64,000 bases of DNA from Thermoplasmata archaeon (GTDB lineage: Archaea; Thermoplasmatota; Thermoplasmata; Lutacidiplasmatales; UBA184), in NCBI GenBank assembly GCA_021828195.1, contig JAKASQ010000003.1, positions 1-64,000 on the forward strand, read 5' to 3'. The notes below the pieces were generated by a model, which had not been told where the DNA came from, made no database searches, and saw only the letters and a list, made by a program, of their open reading frames with translations. This document shows, in pieces, positions 43,362 through 51,800 of this stretch; within the stretch, counting starts at the first letter, position 1; each line of letters starts with the position of its first letter. Position numbers and translations under genes: made by a program.

Positions 43362-44397
43362 GCATCGCCTCTCCGGCGGCCAGCGTCTCGAAGGCGTGGG
43401 CGAGCACGCGAACCGCGCGGTCGAGGTCCCCGACCTCCAGGAACTCTCCGTCGGTGTGGTCGAGGCGTGAATCTCCGGGCCCGTATGCGGCTCCTCGCAC
43501 GCGCCAGGCCGGCGCCACGAGGTTGAGATCAGAGGTCCCCGTCTTTCGCCAGAGGGTCGGTCTCCCACCGGCCACCCGGATCCCTTGGGAGAGCGCAGCG
43601 ACTACCCGATCGAGGCGATCCCCTTCGTACGGGTCGAGCTCCACGAGCGGCTCGATGGTCTCGGGGCCGCCGTCGCGCGGGAGCTGGGCGAGGAGGGCCG
43701 CGGCCCCGGTTCCAGGAGGGATCCTTAGATCGACCACCGCCTCCACGCGCTCCGCGCCCCCGTCCATCGTGGTGGCAATGGAAACGACCTTGAAGGTCAA
43801 GGAACGGAACGGGGTGGGGCCCGTTCGCCGCGCCACCTCCTGCCGCAGGCCCTGGATCCACTCCACCGCACGATCGGCGGTGGACGCGGTTGGTGTCGAA
43901 AGGTGAGCGCGGTCGCCAAGGAAGGTGGCCTTCAGACGAAGATCGCCCTTGTACCCGACGGCGAGTCCGTCCCACCCGCTCGGCTCTCCCGCGATCACGT
44001 ACTCCGGTCGGAACGCTTCCAGGAGCGCACGGGCCCCCCGGCTATCGGTCTCTTCGCCGACCGCTGCGACCACTACGACCTCCCCTCGAGTGGGCGCGTT
44101 CCGACCCGCCAGTAAGGCGGCAGCGAGTGGCCCCTTCGCGTCGCACGCGCCTCGCCCGTAGATGCGGGTTCCCTGGCGCCGGACCGGCAAGGCCCCCTCG
44201 ACGGTATCGATATGCCCGAGGAAGAGGATTTGGGGGCGGCCGGAACCTCGCCTCGCGATCCCATTCCCCGCCACATCGCTTGAGACCGAATAGCCGAGCC
44301 TTTGGGCGAGGGCCCGGAACCGCGCGACGGCCTGCGCTTCATGTCCGGAGGGGCTGTAAGCCTCCAGCAGCTCGACCAGGACCTCGGGATCATCCAT
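43330..44397 (-). CDS. lysK: [LysW]-lysine/ornithine hydrolase LysK
   Basis: This 355-residue M20-family metallopeptidase releases lysine or ornithine from the LysW carrier, the last carrier-bound step. Metal ligands and catalytic acid are seen in FLGHIDTVEG, GRGACDAKGPLAAAL, GEETDSRGA and VIAGEPSGWDGLAVG. It is the last gene of the operon and overlaps the lysJ stop by eight bases. Because argG and argH head the operon, ornithine is the more likely product here, with lysine also possible. Confidence 0.9.
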   Translation of the reverse strand: MDDPEVLVELLEAYSPSGHEAQAVARFRALAQRLGYSVSSDVAGNGIARRGSGRPQILFLGHIDTVEGALPVRRQGTRIYGRGACDAKGPLAAALLAGRNAPTRGEVVVVAAVGEETDSRGARALLEAFRPEYVIAGEPSGWDGLAVGYKGDLRLKATFLGDRAHLSTPTASTADRAVEWIQGLRQEVARRTGPTPFRSLTFKVVSIATTMDGGAERVEAVVDLRIPPGTGAAALLAQLPRDGGPETIEPLVELDPYEGDRLDRVVAALSQGIRVAGGRPTLWRKTGTSDLNLVAPAWRVRGAAYGPGDSRLDHTDGEFLEVGDLDRAVRVLAHAFETLAAGEAMPTPRRSDEGA

Positions 44398-45547
44398 TCG
44401 CGAGAACCTCGGAGATCGCGGCCAACCCGGCGGACCAGTCCGCCTCGGAGATGACGAGGGGGGGAAGCAGTCGGATGACGTTCGGTCCCGCTCCGATCGC
44501 GAGGAATCCCCGCTCGCGAAGCGCCTGGAGGTGCGGGGCGGCCCGCTCCTTGAGCTCGATCCCGATCAGGAGACCGAGACCCCGGACCTCACGGACGCGA
44601 GCGCTCGGAGAGCGACGGAGCCGCGCCATCGCCTCGACCCCAAGACGTTCAGCGCGTTCGTCCAGGCGCTCGGAGACGAGGTAGTCGAGGGCCGCACGTC
44701 CCGCCGCGCAGGCGAGCGCATTTCCGCCGAACGTGGAGTGGTGGGTGCCACGGAATCGACGCTCGACGTCCTCGGTCGTGATCGTCGCGCCGATGGGGAT
44801 TCCACCGGCGAGCGACTTGGCGAGGACCAGGATGTCGGGGAGGATCCCCCACCGCTCGAAGGCGAACCGACGCCCGGTCCGGCCCATGCCCGTCTGGATT
44901 TCGTCGAAGATGAGAAGCGCACCGCTGCGATCGCAGATCGTGCGGGCCGCGTGGAGATACTCCGGGTCGATGACGTGCACTCCCCCTTCTCCCTGGACCA
45001 GCTCTAGAATGACCGCGGCCGTCGTTGGGCCCACGGCCCGATCGAGCTGGGCGGCGTCGTTGTACGGCACGTGGGAAAAGCCGGGAACGAGAGGCTCGAA
45101 CGGTTCCCTCAAATCACGCCGCCAGGTCGCCGAAAGTGCCCCGAACGTCCGCCCGTGGAACCCGCGCAACGCGGCAACGAACCCCGGCCGGGCGGTCGAT
45201 GAGCGGGCGAACTTCAACGCCGTCTCCATCCCCTCGGCCCCGGAATTCGATAGGAAGACCCGGTCGAGGGAGGGCGGCAGGAGCTCCAGGAGACGCTGAA
45301 CGAAGTCGTGCCGGGGAGGGGTGTCGCACGCGCTTCCGACGTGGATGAGCTGCCGCGCTTGCGTCTCGATGGCGTGCACGATGGCCGGATTGGAGTGGCC
45401 GAGATTCCCCACCCCGAGGGAGATGCCAAGATCCACGAACGATCGGCCCCGATCGTCCCAGAGCCGGGCGCCCTCGCCTCGGACGATCGTGATCTCGCGC
45501 CGTCCCACCGCCGCGAACTCTCCCCGAACGGGTGGGGCATCGCTCAT
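44390..45547 (-). CDS. lysJ: [LysW]-aminoadipate/glutamate semialdehyde aminotransferase LysJ
   Basis: This 385-residue class III PLP enzyme puts the terminal amino group on the carrier-bound semialdehyde. Seen: FLSNSGAEGMETALKFAR, LIFDEIQTGMGRTGR and the Schiff-base lysine in LVLAKSLAGGIPIG. It belongs to the ArgD/LysJ group. The start overlaps the lysZ stop (ATGA) in the LysW operon, which decides for LysJ over free acetylornithine aminotransferase. Confidence 0.9.
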   Translation of the reverse strand: MSDAPPVRGEFAAVGRREITIVRGEGARLWDDRGRSFVDLGISLGVGNLGHSNPAIVHAIETQARQLIHVGSACDTPPRHDFVQRLLELLPPSLDRVFLSNSGAEGMETALKFARSSTARPGFVAALRGFHGRTFGALSATWRRDLREPFEPLVPGFSHVPYNDAAQLDRAVGPTTAAVILELVQGEGGVHVIDPEYLHAARTICDRSGALLIFDEIQTGMGRTGRRFAFERWGILPDILVLAKSLAGGIPIGATITTEDVERRFRGTHHSTFGGNALACAAGRAALDYLVSERLDERAERLGVEAMARLRRSPSARVREVRGLGLLIGIELKERAAPHLQALRERGFLAIGAGPNVIRLLPPLVISEADWSAGLAAISEVLANG

Positions 45548-46338
45548 TCGATCACCGTGCCGTGACCGGCCAGGGCGTGTTCGACCGGCTCGGGGACCGT
45601 CGACGAGGCGATCACGATGCGGCCGACCCCCCCGGCTGCGGCCTCTTTGGCCGCGAGGATCTTCTTGCGCATTCGCCCCTCGGCGTACGGCATCATGGAG
45701 TCGACCGCATCGCGGGAGACCGAGTCGAACCGGCTCTCCGGATCGTGCCGATCGCGCAGCACGCCGCCCACATTCGTGAGCAGGAGGAGCGTTTCGGCGC
45801 CGAGCGCCACCGCGACCTGAGCGGCGACTCGATCCGCGTCGACATTCAGCAATTCTCCCGTGCGGGAGATGGCGGGCGGCCCTACGACCGGAACGTACCC
45901 GGCGCCCAGCAATACCCGGAGCAGATCCGCACGCACCTCCTCGACGACGCCGGAGCGGTCGTCCTTCACGCGAACGACCCTTCCGTCTTCGATCGCGCGG
46001 CTCGCCTCCTTCTTTCGGGCGATCAGGAGGCCCCCGTCCGCCCCACTGAGTCCCACCGCACGCACGCCGAGCGCACCGAGCGCGCGGACGAGCTCGGTCT
46101 GGATCCGTCCGGCCATCGCCAGCACCACCACGTCCATGTGCTCGGAGTCGGTGTGTCGGGATACGACTCCGCTCGGAGACGTGTAGTACTTCGAGGGGCG
46201 GCCCATCGACCCGCTCAGTCGATCGATCTCCCCCGAGCCACCGTGGACCAGCACGTAGTCCGTGCGGCGCGCGAGATCAGCGAGCACGGGGCCCGCCTCG
46301 TTGCCCTCGGCGCCCCCGATCTTGATGACGATCGTCAT
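45544..46338 (-). CDS. lysZ: [LysW]-aminoadipate/glutamate kinase LysZ
   Basis: This 264-residue amino-acid kinase (ArgB fold) phosphorylates the side-chain carboxylate of the carrier-bound amino acid. Seen: VIKIGGAEG, LVHGGSGEIDRLS, LNVDADRVAAQVAVAL, LLLTNVGGVL and the C-terminal MRKKILAAKEA. It starts four bases after the lysY stop and overlaps lysJ. The operon context gives the LysW-linked assignment. Confidence 0.9.
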   Translation of the reverse strand: MTIVIKIGGAEGNEAGPVLADLARRTDYVLVHGGSGEIDRLSGSMGRPSKYYTSPSGVVSRHTDSEHMDVVVLAMAGRIQTELVRALGALGVRAVGLSGADGGLLIARKKEASRAIEDGRVVRVKDDRSGVVEEVRADLLRVLLGAGYVPVVGPPAISRTGELLNVDADRVAAQVAVALGAETLLLLTNVGGVLRDRHDPESRFDSVSRDAVDSMMPYAEGRMRKKILAAKEAAAGGVGRIVIASSTVPEPVEHALAGHGTVIE

Positions 46339-46342
46339 GGCT

Positions 46343-47371
46343 CTAGATCGGATGCAGGCCGGGGAACTCGAGGCCCATCGTCTCGGGAAACCCCGCCGCC
46401 ACGTTCAGCGCTTGCAGGGCGTTGCCGGCGGCTCCTTTCATCAGATTGTCGATCGCGGAGGTAGCGATGATCCGGCCCGTATGGACATCGAGCGCGAAGC
46501 CGATGTCGCAGTAGTTCGACCCGCTGAGCACCTTCGGTTCCGGTTCCCGGTGGATGCCATCGGCCTCGTGCACGATCCGGACGAACGGCTCGGAACCGTA
46601 CGCGGCCCGGTAGACCCTCCAGATCTCCTTCTCGTCCACGGGCGCCCGCAGGAACGCGTGGCTCGTCGATAGGACGCCGCGGACTGCCTCGACCGCATGC
46701 GCCGACATGCCGATCTTCGCTCCCGTCTCCTGTTCGATCTCCGCGGTGTGCCGATGGCCGGCGGGCGCATAGAGGCGCATCGAGCCCGAGCGCTCCGGGT
46801 GGGACGACGCGGGGCCACTGTCGCTGCCTCCGGCCGAGGACCCGCTCTTGGCGTCCACGACCACCGGCCGATCCGTATCCACAAGGCCGGAGGCCACGAG
46901 GGGTCGCAGGGCGAGGATCGTCGCCGCCGCGATGCATCCAGGGTTGCTGATCAACGAGGACCCGCGGATCTCCTCGCGGTGGAGCTCGGGCAGGCCGTAG
47001 ACCGAACGAACGAGCAGTTCGGGATGCGGGTGAGCGACCCCGTAATATTGCGGATACAGGCTGGGGTCCTTCAGCCGGTGGTCAGCGCTGAGATCGACGA
47101 CGATCCCCCCTCGAGCGAGCCACTCGGGCATCCGATGCATCGATTCGCGGTGCGGAACCGCGACAAAGGTCACCTCGGCGGGCTTGAGCTCGCCGTGGGG
47201 GACGAATCTCAGATCCGTCGTTCGACGCAGGTTGGGATGAGCCCGGGTCACCGCTTTGCCGGCCATCGAGTCGGAGGAGACCTGCTCGAGCTCGATGCGC
47301 GGGTGTCGGAGGAGGAGGCGCAGAAGTTCGCCACCGACGTATCCGCTGCCGCCCACCACGGAGGCTCTCAT
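46343..47371 (-). CDS. lysY: [LysW]-aminoadipate/glutamyl-phosphate reductase LysY
   Basis: This 342-residue ArgC-type dehydrogenase reduces the acyl phosphate to a semialdehyde with NADPH. The Rossmann start VVGGSGYVGGELLRLLLRHP is complete, and the catalytic cysteine is in LISNPGCIAAATIL. Its ATG overlaps the lysX stop. Length and motifs are typical of the LysY/ArgC group. Confidence 0.9.
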   Translation of the reverse strand: MRASVVGGSGYVGGELLRLLLRHPRIELEQVSSDSMAGKAVTRAHPNLRRTTDLRFVPHGELKPAEVTFVAVPHRESMHRMPEWLARGGIVVDLSADHRLKDPSLYPQYYGVAHPHPELLVRSVYGLPELHREEIRGSSLISNPGCIAAATILALRPLVASGLVDTDRPVVVDAKSGSSAGGSDSGPASSHPERSGSMRLYAPAGHRHTAEIEQETGAKIGMSAHAVEAVRGVLSTSHAFLRAPVDEKEIWRVYRAAYGSEPFVRIVHEADGIHREPEPKVLSGSNYCDIGFALDVHTGRIIATSAIDNLMKGAAGNALQALNVAAGFPETMGLEFPGLHPI

Positions 47372-48219
47372 CGTCGGGCGACCTCGGCGACGTAATCGAG
47401 GATGCGGTCGGCGATGTCGAGGCCGGTCGCCGCCTGTAGGGACTTGAATTCGGGGGTGGGATTGACCTCATGGACCACGAGCCCGCTGGGGGCTTCCATC
47501 AGGTCCACCGCGAGGATGCCTCCGCCCATCGCCTCGGCGGCGCGGATCGCGAGTGCGCGCACGGGCTCCGGAGGTTCGAAAGCCTCGGATTCGGCCCCAC
47601 GGGCCGCATTGGTCCGCCAGTCGCTCGAACGTCGGTACATGGCTCCCACCACCGTCCGTCCGATGACCAAGACGCGCAGATCGCGATCGGGCTTGGGCAC
47701 GTACTCCTGTACGTAGAACACGGAGTGCTGCGGAGAGGCGAGCGCGACCTTGTGCTCGATGATCTGCTCCGCCTCCTCGCGGTTGTGTACGCGGGCCATC
47801 AGTCGACCCCACGAGCCGATCGGAGGCTTCAGGACGGCGGGGTAGCCGATCTGATCGAGCGCGATCAACGCCGCCTCCGGGGTGAGCGCCACGATTGTTC
47901 GGGGGGTCGGGATCCCGGCCTCCCGGAGTCGCAGAGATCCGAGAATCTTATCGCCGGCCCGTTCGATGACGTCGGCCGCGTTGACGGTGGGGATTCCGTA
48001 GTGGGCGAAGAAGCGCATCGCGTACAGGCCGCGGGAGTGACTGACCGAACGGTTCAGGATCACGTCGACAGGCAGGTCCGGCGGTTCCAGGTCGAAGGCC
48101 ATCCGCTCGTCGTCGAGGCGCTCGACCGTGATCCCACGGGCCTCGGCGGCCTGGAGGATCTGCTTCTCTTCGGGTCGGACGATGGTCAGGAAAATCCCGA
48201 GGCGGAGGGCGTCACTCAC
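47368..48219 (-). CDS. lysX: [LysW]-amino acid ligase LysX/ArgX
   Basis: This 283-residue RimK-type ATP-grasp ligase attaches glutamate or aminoadipate to the C-terminal glutamate of LysW. Seen: NRSVSHSRGLYAMRFF, IGYPAVLKPPIGSWGRLMARV, and the metal-binding EVNPTPEFKSL, which stands where LysX proteins usually have EVNHTxEFK. The GTG start overlaps the lysW stop. Substrate choice (Glu for arginine, aminoadipate for lysine, or both) cannot be settled by reading alone. Confidence 0.9.
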   Translation of the reverse strand: MSDALRLGIFLTIVRPEEKQILQAAEARGITVERLDDERMAFDLEPPDLPVDVILNRSVSHSRGLYAMRFFAHYGIPTVNAADVIERAGDKILGSLRLREAGIPTPRTIVALTPEAALIALDQIGYPAVLKPPIGSWGRLMARVHNREEAEQIIEHKVALASPQHSVFYVQEYVPKPDRDLRVLVIGRTVVGAMYRRSSDWRTNAARGAESEAFEPPEPVRALAIRAAEAMGGGILAVDLMEAPSGLVVHEVNPTPEFKSLQAATGLDIADRILDYVAEVARR

Positions 48220-48373
48220 CCCAGTCTTCCGCCTCCTTCGGGGCCAGCTGGACCGCGGTCGGTAGAGTCGTCACGACCTCGAGCTCGGTCCCGCAGTCGG
48301 TGCACGGAAAGATCTCTCCGGCCACCATGGCGGCGCATTCGACGTGGGCATCGCACGCTGGGCACTCGGTCAT
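48212..48373 (-). CDS. lysW: LysW amino-group carrier protein
   Basis: This tiny acidic 53-residue carrier binds the substrate's alpha-amino group through its C-terminal glutamate. It has a zinc ribbon, CPACDAHVEC with CTDCGTELEV, and ends in the diagnostic EDWGE. An AGGAGG Shine-Dalgarno lies inside the argH 3' end, and its ATG overlaps the argH stop. Its presence defines the whole cluster as LysW-dependent. Confidence 0.95.
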   Translation of the reverse strand: MTECPACDAHVECAAMVAGEIFPCTDCGTELEVVTTLPTAVQLAPKEAEDWGE

Positions 48374-49794
48374 TTCGGTTCCTCCTGGAGCAGCTCCTCG
48401 ATGAGCCCGGCCGATCGGCCGAGCGAGGAGAGGGATGATTGCGCGACGCGCATGCGCGCGTCCGCGAGCTCGATCTGGTGTCGGACGGCGGTTGGGGCGG
48501 GGCCCCCGGGGGAGAGCCGACCGGCCAGCGGATCGGACGGATCGAACGTCCAGGCCGCAGCGGAAGGGCCGGGCCCGAGGCCGACCACGCCCTCGGCGTC
48601 CTCGAAGCGCCCACCGTGCGCGGCGACGTGGGCCGCGATCCGCTCATGCGCCTCTCGGAAGGGGACGCCGTGCCGGACGAGGTGCTCGGCCGCGTCCGTC
48701 GCGCGAAGCGCCGGATCGGTCGCGGCCTCTCGCATGCGCTTGCGCTCGAACTCCAGGACGGGAACGGCCGCGGTCAGGGCCGCCAGCGTGGCCTCCGTAG
48801 TCGAAAGGGCGTCCAGAACGGGGGCCTTGTCTTCCTGAAGGTCTCGGTTGTAGGCGAGCGGCAGCCCCTTAAGCGTCACGAGCAGGGCGAGCAGATCGCC
48901 GATCGTCCGTCCGGCCTTCCCACGCGCGAGCTCGGCCACGTCGGGGTTGCGCTTTTGCGGCATCAGGCTGCTGCCCGAACCGAGACCGGGGCTTGCACGG
49001 AGATATCCGAACTCGGTCGACGCCCAGAGGACCAGCTCCTCTCCCATCGAGCTGAGATGCACCGAGAGCAGCGCGAGGTCGAAGGCGAGTTCCGCGAACC
49101 CATCTCGATCGCTGACCGCGTCCAGGGAGTTCTCGAACGGGTGATCGAACCCAAGTCGACGGGCGACCCGATCCGGCTCGATCGGAAGGGTGGATCCGGC
49201 GAGCGCCCCCGCTCCGAGTGGGGAAACGTTCGACCGAGCGGCGGTCGCCAGGAGCCGATCGACGTCCCGCTGGAGCCGCCAAAAATGGGCGAGCAAGTGA
49301 TGCGCCAAGGTCACGGGCTGCGCCCGCTGGAGGTGGGTGTACCCGGCGAGCGGCGTCTCGATCTCCTGGCGTGCGCGTTCGAGCAGCTTCGAGGCGAGTT
49401 CGTGAGTGCGCTGGGCGACGGAGGAGATCGCGACCCGCAGGAAGAGGCGCTCGTCCAAGGCGACCTGATCGTTCCGGCTACGCGCCGAGTGGATCTTGCC
49501 TCCGAGCGGGCCCACCAGTTCCGTGAGCCGAATCTCCAGGTTCGTGTGCACATCCTCGAGGTCCTCCCTCCAGTCAAAGGATCCCTCGGCGAGCTCCCGG
49601 GCGATGCGACGGAGACCGCCTCGGAGAGTCTCGACCTCGCTCGCGGATAGGATCCCCGCGTGCCCGAGCATCTCGGCGTGCGCGATGCTTCCCGCGAGAT
49701 CGTACCGCGCAAGCGCGCGGTCCACCGAGAGCGAGTTGAGGAAGCCGGCGGCGGGCGTGCGAACGTACGCGGGAGCGGGGGTCGAGGTCGTCAT
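48370..49794 (-). CDS. argH: Argininosuccinate lyase
   Basis: This 474-residue fumarase-superfamily enzyme splits argininosuccinate into arginine and fumarate. Seen: GKIHSARSRNDQVA, THLQRAQPVTLAHH and the flexible signature loop GSSLMPQKRNPD. It starts 17 nt after argG and overlaps lysW. ATG 49794 fits the family N-terminus; the open frame further upstream lies inside argG on a different reading frame and has no homology. Confidence 0.94.
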   Translation of the reverse strand: MTTSTPAPAYVRTPAAGFLNSLSVDRALARYDLAGSIAHAEMLGHAGILSASEVETLRGGLRRIARELAEGSFDWREDLEDVHTNLEIRLTELVGPLGGKIHSARSRNDQVALDERLFLRVAISSVAQRTHELASKLLERARQEIETPLAGYTHLQRAQPVTLAHHLLAHFWRLQRDVDRLLATAARSNVSPLGAGALAGSTLPIEPDRVARRLGFDHPFENSLDAVSDRDGFAELAFDLALLSVHLSSMGEELVLWASTEFGYLRASPGLGSGSSLMPQKRNPDVAELARGKAGRTIGDLLALLVTLKGLPLAYNRDLQEDKAPVLDALSTTEATLAALTAAVPVLEFERKRMREAATDPALRATDAAEHLVRHGVPFREAHERIAAHVAAHGGRFEDAEGVVGLGPGPSAAAWTFDPSDPLAGRLSPGGPAPTAVRHQIELADARMRVAQSSLSSLGRSAGLIEELLQEEPK

Positions 49795-49811
49795 GCTGAG
49801 CTCCCACGCGA

Positions 49812-51050
49812 TCAGTGCGGGATCCCTGTTCCCGGGGCGAGCGGCGACTTCACCGTTGCCTTCGATCCGATCGACGACCAGGTCCGCGTGGGCAGCCCCC
49901 AGACGTAAATGAACCCCTCCGCCATTTCGGCGCGAAATCGGTCGCCCCCGGAGTACGTGGCGAGATCTTGTCGATACATCGAGTACGGGGAGGTGCGACC
50001 GGCGATTCGTGCGGAGCCCTTGTAGAGCTTGACCGTGACCTCGCCCGAGACTCGCTCCTGAGTGGAGGTCACGAAGGCGTCGAGCGCCTCCCGCAACGGA
50101 GTGAACCACAGGCCGTCGTAGATCAGCAAGGAGTACCGCTGCTCGAGCGAGCGCTTCGTCTCGAGCAAATCGCGTGGAAGTACGAGCGCCTCGAGGGCCG
50201 CGTGGGCCCCGAGGAGGATCGTCGCTGCCGGACACTCGTAGACCTCGCGTGACTTGATTCCGACCAGACGCGACTCGACGTGGTCGATCCGACCGACGCC
50301 GTTCTCGCCACCGATTCGGTTCAGTCGTTCGACAAGTTCACGCAACGAGAGTGCTTCGCTGCCCAAGGTCTGGGGACGGCCCCCTTCGAATCCGATCTTC
50401 ACGTACGTAGGGCGATCCGATGCTTCGAGGGGGGATCGCGTCCAGGCGTACACCTCCTCCGGCGGCTCGATCGCGGGATCCTCCAGAACCCCGCACTCCA
50501 CCGAGCGCCCCCAGAGATTCTCATCGGTGCTGTACGGGGAGCGCTGGGCGGTGGGAACCGCTACGTGGTGGGCATGAGCGTACTCGACCTCTTCTTCGCG
50601 GGTCATCTTCCAGACCCGGGCCGGAGCGATGACCTCGAGATCCGGTGCGAGTCCGGCCGTGCACAGATCGAAGCGGACCTGGTCGTTCCCCTTACCAGTA
50701 CAGCCGTGGGCCACGTGCGATGCCCCTTCGCGACGCGCGACATCCACGAGATGCCAGCCGATCAGCGGCCGGGCGAGAGCCGTGCTGAGCGGGTACTGAC
50801 CCTCGTAGAGGGCGTTCGCCGCGAGGGCAGGCGCGATAAACTCGTTGGCGAACTGCTCTCGGGCGTCCACCACATAGGCGCGCTCGGCGCCGGCGGCGAG
50901 CGCCTTGGCGCGAACCGCTTCGAGATCGATGGGCTGACCCAGGTTCATCGTCAGCGCAATCACCTCGTATCCCTTCTCTCGAAGCCACGGGATCGCGACA
51001 GAGGTGTCGAGACCGCCGGAGTAAGCGAGAACAATCTTGCGGGTTTCCAT
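49812..51050 (-). CDS. argG: Argininosuccinate synthase
   Basis: This 412-residue enzyme joins citrulline and aspartate using ATP. The PP-loop VLAYSGGLDTSVAIPWL is at the N-terminus, followed by HGCTGKGNDQVRFD and the catalytic region SPYSTDENLWGRSVECG. It is the first gene of the eight-gene operon, with a TATA-like ACTTATAG 40 nt upstream. The ATG at 51050 begins three residues before the conserved core; a longer frame to 51119 would cross the promoter. Confidence 0.95.
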   Translation of the reverse strand: METRKIVLAYSGGLDTSVAIPWLREKGYEVIALTMNLGQPIDLEAVRAKALAAGAERAYVVDAREQFANEFIAPALAANALYEGQYPLSTALARPLIGWHLVDVARREGASHVAHGCTGKGNDQVRFDLCTAGLAPDLEVIAPARVWKMTREEEVEYAHAHHVAVPTAQRSPYSTDENLWGRSVECGVLEDPAIEPPEEVYAWTRSPLEASDRPTYVKIGFEGGRPQTLGSEALSLRELVERLNRIGGENGVGRIDHVESRLVGIKSREVYECPAATILLGAHAALEALVLPRDLLETKRSLEQRYSLLIYDGLWFTPLREALDAFVTSTQERVSGEVTVKLYKGSARIAGRTSPYSMYRQDLATYSGGDRFRAEMAEGFIYVWGLPTRTWSSIGSKATVKSPLAPGTGIPH

Positions 51051-51088
51051 TTCGTGGGGCTTCGACGAGATGATGAAATGGGAGGCGC

Positions 51089-51096
51089 CTATAAGT
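51089..51096 (-). promoter_or_regulatory. TATA-like box of the argG-lysK operon
   Basis: On the minus strand ACTTATAG is centred about 42 nt before ATG 51050, predicting a leader of roughly 15 nt. Just beyond it a short inverted repeat (CCATT at 51098-51102, AATGG at 51111-51115) could bind a regulator. Confidence 0.45.
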
Positions 51097-51149
51097 ACCA
51101 TTTGACCGTGAATGGACAAGCCGGACTTGTATGTCGGATTTCAGACACT

Positions 51150-51800
51150 ATGTCGAATAGCGATCGAACGACCGCTCGCACGGTCCGGGAATGGATCGAT
51201 GCCCGGCCCGCGGTGACCGAGGCACTTCGTCTCGGAATCGCTAATCACTCCGCGATCGCGCGGAAGATCGGGGAGGAGATCGGCACCGAGCACCTGGAGG
51301 CGATCGTCGCGGCATGCCGCCGTTTCCCGATCCGACCCGACCACGAGTCTCGGGAGAAGACGGTCCGCCGCGTTCTCAGCAAGAGCCGCATCGAGACCCG
51401 GAGCAAGGTGGCCACGATCACCGTCGACCAGGGAGTCGACGTGCTCCGACGTCTCGGGGACGTCGTCGAAGAGATCCTCGACGAGAATTCCATCTGCCGG
51501 TTGATCCAGGTCTCGCGCGGGACGGTGATTGTGATCGACGAGGACTCGGTCCCACGCTTCACACGGAAGCTGCGCGAATCGCAGATCATCTCCGTTCGAA
51601 GAGGCCTGGTCGAGCTCGCGGTCACGAGCCCGGAGAGCATCGAGGAGACCCCGGGGCTCCTGGCCCGGCTCACGAGCGTTCTCTCCACGCGTTCGATCAA
51701 CATCGTCCAGGCGATGTCGTGCTACACGGACACGATCTTCGTGCTCGAACGGGACGACATGAGCGAGGCGATCGACGCCCTCTCGCACGCGCTCGGCTAG
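51150..51800 (+). CDS. ACT-domain regulatory protein
   Basis: This 216-residue protein appears to have an N-terminal helical, HTH-like region (VREWIDARPAVTEALRLGIANHSAIARKIGEEIG), a middle part, and a C-terminal ACT domain (LVELAVTSPESIEETPGLLARLTSVLSTRSINIVQAMS). ACT domains bind amino acids. The gene is divergent from argG with 99 nt between the starts, so it is a good candidate for an arginine- or lysine-sensing regulator of the operon; this is inference. Similar archaeal proteins of unknown role are common. Confidence 0.75.
   Translation: MSNSDRTTARTVREWIDARPAVTEALRLGIANHSAIARKIGEEIGTEHLEAIVAACRRFPIRPDHESREKTVRRVLSKSRIETRSKVATITVDQGVDVLRRLGDVVEEILDENSICRLIQVSRGTVIVIDEDSVPRFTRKLRESQIISVRRGLVELAVTSPESIEETPGLLARLTSVLSTRSINIVQAMSCYTDTIFVLERDDMSEAIDALSHALG

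Noticed and set aside
50280..51149. Upstream extension of the ACT gene through argG
   Set aside because: Antisense to argG and without homology; ATG 51150 begins the recognisable protein.
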